Of a stretch of 64,000 nucleotides of DNA, positions 46,019-52,576 are shown piece by piece. The position numbers and the translations under genes are program-made. Numbering within the stretch: the stretch's first letter is position 1; every line of letters starts with the position of its first letter. The stretch is from positions 647,499 through 711,498 of the forward strand of contig NZ_FNVO01000001.1 in assembly GCF_900108175.1 (NCBI RefSeq). The letters are read 5' to 3'. Source of the DNA: Thermomonospora echinospora (lineage in GTDB: Bacteria; Actinomycetota; Actinomycetes; Streptosporangiales; Streptosporangiaceae). Below the pieces are notes generated by a model. The model saw only the letters and a program-made list of their open reading frames with translations, was not told the DNA's origin and searched no databases.

Positions 46019-48076
46019 TCAGCTCTCCGCCGCCGTGCCGCGCACCCGCAGGTCGCGCAGCCGCCCGATGTTGTCGAATGAGCCGAAGCCCACCCGGCCG
46101 GAGCCGAACGTGGTATCCACCGCCGTCATCAGCGGGTCGCGGGCGCCGTCGACGTACACCGCGATCTCGCCGGTGTCCGCGCAGTGCGTCACCCGCACCC
46201 GGTGCCAGCCGGAGTCGGTGACGGCCGGGGGCGCGCCCTTGGACTTGAACGCGTTCCACTGGTCGTCGATGCGCAGCCGGTCGGCGTCGTTCACCACGAA
46301 GATCCCGTTGTGCGGGTAGATCCGGTTGTCCTGCGACAGATGGACGTAGTAGAAGCGGGTGTCCGACTGGTGGCCGAACACCAGGATCACGTCCCGGTTG
46401 CTCACCGAGGGCGGCGTGTCCAAGCGGACCTCGCCGTCGATGCGCACGGAGCCCAACCGCGGCCCCTTGGTCAGCACCGCGTACTCGAACGGGCGGCGCG
46501 GGCCGGGACGTTCGGTGCCGGCCTCGGCGAGGACGACCTCGCGCCCGGGGAACTGCCACTTGGCCGGGGTGACCGGAGCCCAGTCGGCGGCCTCATCGGC
46601 GTGAGAGACCTTGACGCCGCCCGTCTTGCAGTCGGCGAACGTGCGGGTGCCGACGACCTTCCAGATCGTGCCGGTGGCCTTGGCCAGCACGTACAGCTCA
46701 CCGCGCAGGTCCTCACCGAACCGCAGGTCGACGCGGCTGCTGCCGACCAGTTCCTGCATGGTGGTGCGCTTGCCGTCGGCGTAGACCATCAGCTCGTGGA
46801 TCGGCGCCCGGGGCTTGCCGCGGCGCATCTCGGCGTTGTCGGTGGCGAGGATGCGGCCGTTGACGATGTCCCCGAAGACGTACTTGCCGCGCAGCCCGGG
46901 CACGTCCTTGCCGCGGTAGACGTAGCCGCCGGCCACCGCGTTGCCGCTGTCGCTGGTGCACGGGTGGCCCGCCGGCGGGTCATGGTCGTAGGCGGCCACC
47001 GGGTAGTTGTAGCCGTACTGCGCGTCGTCGGCGGGCAGCGGGTAGAGGTTGCAGCGGTCCTCCTGCTTCCACACGAACGCGCCCTCGCGGCGGCTCCAGC
47101 CGAGGTTGTCACCGGCCCGCACGTCGTAGATCGCCTCGATGGCGTGCTCGCCGATGTGGCCGAGCAGGATGCGGTGGCCCTTGCCCGGGTCCCAGCTGAA
47201 GCGGTGCGGGTCGCGCATGCCGACGGCGTAGATCTCGCCCAGCGTGCCGGGCCGTCCCGCGAACGGGTTGTCGGCCGGGATTCCGTACTCGCCGTTGGCG
47301 CTGTCGCGGCCCATCGGGTCTATCCGCAGGATCTTGCCGTACGGCCTGCTCATGTCCTGCGGGTCGTTGCCGGTCACCCCGCGCCCGCCATCCCCGGCGG
47401 CGATGTAGAGCTTGCCGTACTCGGGCGAGCCGGGCCGGGCGTACGGGTTGAAGGAGATCTGCTGGAACCCGTGGATCTGGGTGCCGAAGCCGAACCGCAT
47501 CACCTCGCGGCGGGTGCCCTGGAAGACGTCGGCCGACGGGTCCTCGGCGGTCCACTCGGTGATGACGCCGTGGTTGTGCGGGTTGTCCTGGTTCCAGTCG
47601 GGGGTCTTGGTCTGCAGCGCCGCCCCCCACTCGGTGTGGACGGTGTAGAGCTTGCCGTTGCGGGCGAAGTCGGGGTGGAACGCCACGAAGCCCGAGCCGG
47701 TGCCCAGGCCGCGTCCGGAGAAGAAGTCCGGGGCGAACGCCGCGCCGACGTCCAGGTAGACGCGCGGGGTCGGCTCCTTCGGGTCCAGCAGGTAGATCCT
47801 GCCGTTGAGGTCGGGGACGTACATCCGCCCGTCGGGCAGTTGGCCCAGATGGTTGATGCGGGCGTGCCGCATGAGCCGGGGGTCGGTAGGGGCGGGAGTC
47901 GGCTCGGTTTTGGGGAACTGGGCGAACTCCTCCAGCACGAGTCCGAGCCGGGACTGGACCGGGTCCTCGGGGATCGGGTCGGAGATGGGGGCGTCGTCTC
48001 GGGCGGCCGCCGGCGGGGCCGCCAGCGCGGCCAGGAGCACGGCGATCAGCAGCGGGAACCATCGGGGCTTCGGCAT
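46019..48076 (-). CDS. Secreted glucose/sorbosone dehydrogenase (PQQ type) fused to a concanavalin-like domain
   Basis: 685 residues: a Sec signal peptide (~residues 1-26), a beta-propeller of the glucose/sorbosone dehydrogenase family (RINHLGQLPDGRMYV, LYIAAGDGGRG, GEIYAVGMRDPHRFSWDP, AGGYVYRGKDVPGLRGKYVFGD), and a ~180-residue C-terminal jelly roll (FYYVHLSQDNRIYPHNGIFVV, GRVGFGSFDNIGRLRDLRV) resembling DUF1080/LamG domains. The family oxidises aldoses or related alcohols with PQQ outside the cell. I use the ATG at 48076, which has AGGGTGG upstream. Two LacI operators lie 28-52 bases upstream. Confidence 0.88.
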   Translation of the reverse strand: MPKPRWFPLLIAVLLAALAAPPAAARDDAPISDPIPEDPVQSRLGLVLEEFAQFPKTEPTPAPTDPRLMRHARINHLGQLPDGRMYVPDLNGRIYLLDPKEPTPRVYLDVGAAFAPDFFSGRGLGTGSGFVAFHPDFARNGKLYTVHTEWGAALQTKTPDWNQDNPHNHGVITEWTAEDPSADVFQGTRREVMRFGFGTQIHGFQQISFNPYARPGSPEYGKLYIAAGDGGRGVTGNDPQDMSRPYGKILRIDPMGRDSANGEYGIPADNPFAGRPGTLGEIYAVGMRDPHRFSWDPGKGHRILLGHIGEHAIEAIYDVRAGDNLGWSRREGAFVWKQEDRCNLYPLPADDAQYGYNYPVAAYDHDPPAGHPCTSDSGNAVAGGYVYRGKDVPGLRGKYVFGDIVNGRILATDNAEMRRGKPRAPIHELMVYADGKRTTMQELVGSSRVDLRFGEDLRGELYVLAKATGTIWKVVGTRTFADCKTGGVKVSHADEAADWAPVTPAKWQFPGREVVLAEAGTERPGPRRPFEYAVLTKGPRLGSVRIDGEVRLDTPPSVSNRDVILVFGHQSDTRFYYVHLSQDNRIYPHNGIFVVNDADRLRIDDQWNAFKSKGAPPAVTDSGWHRVRVTHCADTGEIAVYVDGARDPLMTAVDTTFGSGRVGFGSFDNIGRLRDLRVRGTAAES

Positions 48077-48103
48077 GTCGTCCACCCTGGGGTCGGAAGT
48101 GCT

Positions 48104-48128
48104 GAAAGCGCTTTCCGAAAGCGCTTTC
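48104..48128. promoter_or_regulatory. Paired LacI-type operator upstream of the secreted dehydrogenase operon
   Basis: Two perfect GAAAGCGCTTTC palindromes (48104-48115 and 48117-48128) are centred 13 bases apart, just upstream of the dehydrogenase start. The arrangement duplicates the site at 43721-43745. Confidence 0.92.
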
Positions 48129-48317
48129 CCGCACCGTACAGAGCCCCGCGAGGGCCGTCAAGCAATCGTTTGGTGAGTGCGCCGCATCCGGCGGCGGCCG
48201 GGATCGGGGCCGCACCACCGTGCGCGTGTCGCCGAGATGTCCCCTCGCGGGCCCTTCGCGGTGGGACACTGGACGCTGCGCACCATCCGTACCGACTCAC
48301 CGTCCCAGGGGGCAGGT

Positions 48318-49229
48318 GTGAGAGCGCCGCAGCCGAACGAGGAGCCGTCTCCGGGGGCCCGTGTGCACCAGCTCGCCCAGAGCGGGCCGACCGTCCTGCG
48401 CATCCTGCTCGGCGGCCAGCTGCGCAGGCTGCGGGAGGCCAACCGGATCTCCCGCGAGGACGCGGGCGAGGCGATCCGCGCCTCCGGCTCCAAGATCAGC
48501 CGGCTGGAGCTGGGCCGGGTCGGCTTCAAGGAACGCGACGTCGCCGACCTGCTCACCCTGTACGGGGTGACCGACCCCGTGGAACGCGACACGCTGCTGT
48601 CGCTGGCCCGGCAGGCCAACGCGCCGGGCTGGTGGCACCACTACAACGACGTCCTGCCGCCCTGGTTCGAGGTCTACATCGGCCTGGAGGAGGCCGCCGA
48701 GCGGCTGCGCGTCCACGAGACCCGGTTCGTGCCGGAACTGCTGCAGACCGAGGAGTACGCGCACGCCGTGCTCAGGCTCGCCCACCCCGAGGCGCCGCCC
48801 GCCGAGATCGCCCGCCGGGTGAGCGTGCGGATGCGCCGCCAGCAGATCCTGCGGCGGCAGGACGCGCCCCAGCTGTGGGCGCTGGTGGACGAGACGGCGC
48901 TGTGGCGCCGCCCCGGCGGGACCGAGGTGCTGCGGGCGCAGCTGGCCGCCCTCCGCGAGGCGGTACAGGCCCGGCACATCACGCTGCAGGTGGTGCCGAT
49001 GCAGCGCGGCGCGCTCGCGGCGGCGACCGGACCGTTCTCCCTGCTGCGCTTCGCCGAGCCGGCGCTGCCCGACGTGGTCTACGTCGAGCAGCTCACCAGC
49101 GCGCTGTACCTGGACAAGCCCGCCGACCTGGCCGTGTACAAAAAGCAGCTGGACCGGCTGTCGGTGCAGGCCCTGCCGCCGACCGCCACCTCCGGCATCC
49201 TCACCGGAATCCTGGAGGAGTTGGGCTGA
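48318..49229 (+). CDS. XRE-family regulator with DUF5753 domain
   Basis: 303 residues. The N-terminal HTH (LRILLGGQLRRLREANRISREDAGEAI...SKISRLELGR) is followed by the DUF5753 effector domain (WFEVYIGLEEAAERLRVHETRFVPELLQTEEYA, RRQQILRR, LQVVPMQRGALAA, PDVVYVEQLTSALYLDKPADL). These regulators are abundant in sporulating actinomycetes and often pair with small DUF397 proteins. No DUF397 gene is present here. I choose the GTG at 48318 with AGGGGG upstream. The next gene is a DUF574-type methyltransferase, a common partner. Confidence 0.9.
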   Translation: MRAPQPNEEPSPGARVHQLAQSGPTVLRILLGGQLRRLREANRISREDAGEAIRASGSKISRLELGRVGFKERDVADLLTLYGVTDPVERDTLLSLARQANAPGWWHHYNDVLPPWFEVYIGLEEAAERLRVHETRFVPELLQTEEYAHAVLRLAHPEAPPAEIARRVSVRMRRQQILRRQDAPQLWALVDETALWRRPGGTEVLRAQLAALREAVQARHITLQVVPMQRGALAAATGPFSLLRFAEPALPDVVYVEQLTSALYLDKPADLAVYKKQLDRLSVQALPPTATSGILTGILEELG

Positions 49230-49342
49230 GCCGGTCGGCGGTGACCTTTTTCCGCCTTTTCGTCATGGTTGCCAGCTTCCCACCACCCGCGCCACACTGG
49301 CCGCCGTAGCCCCGTCGACGACGCCGTCTGGGAGGCGCCCCC

Positions 49343-50179
49343 GTGACCGGTCAACCGCCCGGCCAGGAGCCGGACATCGAGCCCGAGATCGAGCCCGAGA
49401 TCGAGATTGACACGACCGTGGCACACCCCGCGCGGGTCTGGGACTACTGGCTCGGCGGCAAGGACCACTACCCCGCCGACCAGGCCCTGGGCGATCAGCT
49501 CAACGAGACCATGCCCGAGGTGGTGATCTGGGCGCGCGCCGACCGGGAGTTCCTCGGCCGGGCCGTCCGGTACCTGGTCGCCGAGGCCGGCGTGCGGCAG
49601 TTCCTCGACATCGGCACCGGCATCCCCACCGCCGACAACACCCACGAGGTGGCCCAGCGGCTCGCCCCCGACAGCCGCGTCGTCTACGTCGACAACGACC
49701 CCGTGGTGCTGGCGCACGCGCGGGCGCTGCTGACCAGCACCCCGCAGGGCGCCACCGACTACATCGACGCCGACCTGCGCGACCCCGAGACGATCCTCAA
49801 GGCCGCCGAGCGCACCCTGAACCTGTCCCGGCCAGTGGCGATCATGCTGCTGGGCATCCTGGAGTTCCTGCCCGACGAGCAGGCCTATCCGATCGTGCGC
49901 CGGCTGGTGGAGGCGGTGCCCTCCGGCAGCCACCTGACCGTCGCCTGCCCCGCCTCCGACGTCAACACCGAGGCCATGGCCGAGGTGGTGCAGCGCTGGA
50001 ACGAGAGCGGGGCGACCCCGGCGGTGCTGCGCAGCGGCGCCGGGATCGCCCGGTTCTTCGACGGGATGGAACTGCTGGAGCCGGGAGTGGTGCCCCTGCC
50101 CAAGTGGCGGCCCGACCCCGGCACCCTCTTCCTCGACCGCGAGATCGGCTTCTTCTGCGCGGTGGGCCGCAAGCCCTGA
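49343..50179 (+). CDS. SAM-dependent methyltransferase, DUF574 (PF04672) type
   Basis: 278 residues. After a low-complexity acidic start made of repeated EIEP units (residues ~10-22), the domain shows PARVWDYWLGGKDHYPADQ, QFLDIGTGIPTADNTHEVA and RVVYVDNDPVVLAHARALL, all diagnostic of this actinobacteria-specific methyltransferase family. The target is unknown. The acidic repeat is encoded by a near-perfect 12-base unit at 49374-49409. It lies 113 bases after the XRE gene in the same orientation. The GTG start is at 49343. Confidence 0.92.
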   Translation: MTGQPPGQEPDIEPEIEPEIEIDTTVAHPARVWDYWLGGKDHYPADQALGDQLNETMPEVVIWARADREFLGRAVRYLVAEAGVRQFLDIGTGIPTADNTHEVAQRLAPDSRVVYVDNDPVVLAHARALLTSTPQGATDYIDADLRDPETILKAAERTLNLSRPVAIMLLGILEFLPDEQAYPIVRRLVEAVPSGSHLTVACPASDVNTEAMAEVVQRWNESGATPAVLRSGAGIARFFDGMELLEPGVVPLPKWRPDPGTLFLDREIGFFCAVGRKP

Positions 50180-50321
50180 GGCGACGCCGTTCTGTGCCGT
50201 TTCGTCGGTCCCCGCCGCTACCGTGGCCGCGTCGCGGCGGGCGGAGGGAACGCGCGGTGCCTGCCGAGCATCGGTGACACGGCCCGCCGCCCGTCTCTGC
50301 GCACGTGTCCGTAGCGGGCGA

Positions 50322-50359
50322 TCTCGCTCGTCGTCTGGGTACGGAAGCCACGAGCGAGA
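50322..50359 (+). promoter_or_regulatory. 10-bp inverted repeat overlapping the ribosome-binding site of the hydrolase gene
   Basis: TCTCGCTCGT (50322-50331) and ACGAGCGAGA (50350-50359) are perfect complements. The right arm runs into the GAGAGAGGAAG ribosome-binding site of the gene starting at 50374. It could be an operator or an mRNA hairpin limiting translation. Confidence 0.5.
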
Positions 50360-50373
50360 GAGGAAGACAGCCG

Positions 50374-51165
50374 ATGCACAAGGTGACCTCCCGTGATGGG
50401 ACGCCCATCGCGGTGGAGCGGCGGGGGGACGGCCCACCGCTGATCTCTGTGGGCGGGGCCTTCAACGACCGGTCGGCGGGCGCGCCGCTGGCCGAACTGC
50501 TGGCCGCCCGCTTCACGGTGTACTGCTACGACCGGCGGGGACGGGGCGACAGCGGCGACACCCAGCCGTACGCCGTCGGCCGGGAGATCGAGGACCTGCA
50601 GGCGGTCATCGCCGACGCGGGCGGATCGGCCTGCGTCTATGGCATGTCCTCCGGTGCCGCGCTGGCCCTGGAGGCGGCGGCGCGGGGCTCGGCCATCACC
50701 CGGCTGGCGCTGTTTGAGCCGCCGTACAACCCGGCCGGGGACGGCGAGCTGATGAGGGGCGCCAAGGAGTACGAGACCAAGCTCGTCGCGCTGCTGGCCG
50801 ACCGGCGTCACGGCGAGGCGGTCGAGCTGTTCCTGACCGTCGTGGGGATGTCGCAGGAGATGATCGCCCAGGTCCGCACCGCGCCGATGTGGGCGGGCAT
50901 GGTGGCGATGGCTCCCACGCTGGCCTACGAGGCGGCCGTCATGGGCGACAGCGAGGGCGGCTGCCTGCCCGCCGAGCGCGCCGCCGCCGTGGCGGTCCCC
51001 ACGCTGGTGCTGTCCGGCGGCCGGAGCCCGCAGTGGATGGGTCAGGTGGCGCAGCAGGTCGCCGACGCCGTCCAGCACGGGCGGCACGCGGTGCTGGAGG
51101 ACCAGACGCACGACGTGGACCCGCGGGCGCTGGCCCCCGTGCTGGAGGACTTCTTCGCCCGCTGA
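50374..51165 (+). CDS. Alpha/beta-fold hydrolase
   Basis: 263 residues. Recognisable parts are VGGAFNDRSAG (oxyanion region), YDRRGRGDSGDTQPY, the nucleophile elbow YGMSSGAALALEAA (Ser at the centre of GMSSG) and a late histidine in EDQTHDVDP. The G-x-S-S-G elbow is normal for this group of small hydrolases. The substrate is unknown. The ATG at 50374 has GAGAGGAAG upstream. Its 3' end directly abuts the minus-strand TPP riboswitch, whose transcript would run antisense through it. Confidence 0.88.
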   Translation: MHKVTSRDGTPIAVERRGDGPPLISVGGAFNDRSAGAPLAELLAARFTVYCYDRRGRGDSGDTQPYAVGREIEDLQAVIADAGGSACVYGMSSGAALALEAAARGSAITRLALFEPPYNPAGDGELMRGAKEYETKLVALLADRRHGEAVELFLTVVGMSQEMIAQVRTAPMWAGMVAMAPTLAYEAAVMGDSEGGCLPAERAAAVAVPTLVLSGGRSPQWMGQVAQQVADAVQHGRHAVLEDQTHDVDPRALAPVLEDFFAR

Positions 51166-51180
51166 CCGGTACCGCCGGGC

Positions 51181-51270
51181 CGCGATTCCCCGTGCCGGCA
51201 TCACCCGGTCGGGTTCCAGGGGCTGCAGCCGTGCCGGCCGCGCCTCAGCCCGGTTCGCCGGGCTCCCGCG
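51181..51270 (-). ncRNA. TPP riboswitch (THI element), orphan
   Basis: Read on the minus strand, the segment has P2 as AGCCCGG-CGAA-CCGGGCT followed by the conserved CUGAG, then CCUGGAACCCGACCGGG and UGAUGCCGGCACGGGGA. This order matches the THI-box consensus (GGGAGCCC, CUGAGA, GAACCUGA, CCGGGUAAUGCCGGCG, AGGGA). Terminal CGCG ends can close P1. The 5' part lies inside the last codons of the Nudix gene. Downstream on the same strand there is no thiamine gene, only the antisense of the hydrolase gene. Confidence 0.88.
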
Positions 51271-51826
51271 CTTCGCCGCCCCAACGCCGGCCCGCCTCAT
51301 GGCCGCGAGGTCCGGTCATGAGGTACAGGAGAGCAGCCGCGGTGGAGCCGGAGCGGATCTCGCCCCGGGCGATCAGCTCCGGCACCGAGGCCAGCGGCAC
51401 CCACTCGATCCGCTCGGCCTCCACGTCGGTCGGCTCCCCGGCGAGCACCGCGCCCTCGGCCCGGAAAATGTGATGAACGCCATCCGACAGGCCCGGGGAG
51501 GGATGCAGATCGAGCAGATGATGGAGCGGTCCCGGCCGCCAGCCGGTCTCCTCCTCCAACTCCCGGGCCGCGGTCTCGGCGGGGTCCTCACCTGCCTCGA
51601 CGCGCCCGCCCGGGATCTCCCACCCCCAGCTGTCGCAGATGAAGCGGTGTCGCCAGATCAGCAGCGCATGGCCCTGTCCGTCGACCGCCACCACCCCCGC
51701 CGACGGCCTGACCCGCACCAGATGGTGGTCGAGCCGGCGGCCGTCCGGCAACTCCACGTCCGCCAGCCGCACGTCCAGCCACGGGCTGGCGTAGATGGAC
51801 CGTTCTCCGTGCCGCGTCCACTCCAT
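51245..51826 (-). CDS. Nudix hydrolase (ADP-ribose pyrophosphatase-like)
   Basis: 193 residues. The Nudix box spans residues ~73-96, with the key glycine, RELEEETGW core and preceding WGWEIPGGRV. This arrangement resembles ADP-ribose/nucleoside-diphosphate-sugar pyrophosphatases. The ATG at 51826 begins MEWTRHGERSIY, which is typical for this group. The last ~20 residues are not conserved-looking and are encoded by the 5' part of the TPP riboswitch. It is divergent from the phosphatidyltransferase gene across 74 bases. Confidence 0.92.
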   Translation of the reverse strand: MEWTRHGERSIYASPWLDVRLADVELPDGRRLDHHLVRVRPSAGVVAVDGQGHALLIWRHRFICDSWGWEIPGGRVEAGEDPAETAARELEEETGWRPGPLHHLLDLHPSPGLSDGVHHIFRAEGAVLAGEPTDVEAERIEWVPLASVPELIARGEIRSGSTAAALLYLMTGPRGHEAGRRWGGEAREPGEPG

Positions 51827-51900
51827 GGGGAGGACGCTATCGGGGCCCCGCGGATCCCGGCAGGTAGGGTCAGGAGCACCGGGACTGGAGGTGAGCGGGG

Positions 51901-52554
51901 TTGGAGACACCGGTCGAGCCGGTCGAACGGGTCACCGATCGCGTGTGGACGGTGCCCAACGCGCTGAGCTTCGCACGGCTGCTGGGGGTTCCGCTCTTCC
52001 TGTGGCTGGTGCTGGCCGGGCACGACTGGTGGGCGCTGGGCCTGCTGATGTTCGCCGGCCTGTCGGACTGGCTGGACGGCAGGCTGGCCCGCGTGCTGGG
52101 CCAGACCAGCCGGCTGGGCGTGGTGCTGGACCCGGCTGCCGACCGCCTCTACATCCTGGCCACCCTGGTTGGCCTGACCGTACGGGACATCATCCCGCTG
52201 TGGCTGACCCTGCTGCTGGTGGGCCGGGAGGTGGCGATCACCCCGATCGTCCCGGTAGTGCGCAGACTCGGTTACAACGGCACGCTGCCGGTGCACATGG
52301 TGGGCAAGGCGGGCACGATGTGCCTGCTGTACGCCTTCCCGCTGCTCCTGCTGGGCGACCACTCCGGCGCGGTGGCGACCGGAGCCAGGATCATCGGTTG
52401 GTCCTTCGCCATCTGGGGAACGGCACTGTACTGGTGGGCGGCCGTCCTCTACTGGGTCCAGGTGCGACAGCTGGCCGACCGCACCGGCAGACCCGATCCG
52501 CCCGGTGCCCCGCCGCGTGGTCAGGGCCTGGACCCCGGACCGTCGGCCGGCTGA
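51901..52554 (+). CDS. CDP-alcohol phosphatidyltransferase
   Basis: 217 residues with about five to six membrane helices and the complete CDP-alcohol motif: SDWLDGRLARVLG, then SRLGVVLDPAADR, giving the D-G-x2-A-R...G-x3-D-x3-D pattern that binds metals and CDP. It makes a phospholipid head group at the membrane (PgsA- or inositol-phosphate-synthase-like). The exact alcohol acceptor is not clear. The TTG at 51901 is supported by GGAGGTGAG upstream. It is followed after 22 bases by the nucleotidyltransferase gene, a pairing common in actinomycetes. Confidence 0.92.
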   Translation: METPVEPVERVTDRVWTVPNALSFARLLGVPLFLWLVLAGHDWWALGLLMFAGLSDWLDGRLARVLGQTSRLGVVLDPAADRLYILATLVGLTVRDIIPLWLTLLLVGREVAITPIVPVVRRLGYNGTLPVHMVGKAGTMCLLYAFPLLLLGDHSGAVATGARIIGWSFAIWGTALYWWAAVLYWVQVRQLADRTGRPDPPGAPPRGQGLDPGPSAG

Positions 52555-52576
52555 CCGAAGGGAGCGCGACACCCCC

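Noticed and set aside
46184-49309. A plus-strand open frame of about 1040 codons across the sugar dehydrogenase gene
   Set aside because: It opposes a gene with a signal peptide and clear GSDH motifs, has no domain signatures itself, and crosses the LacI operator region.
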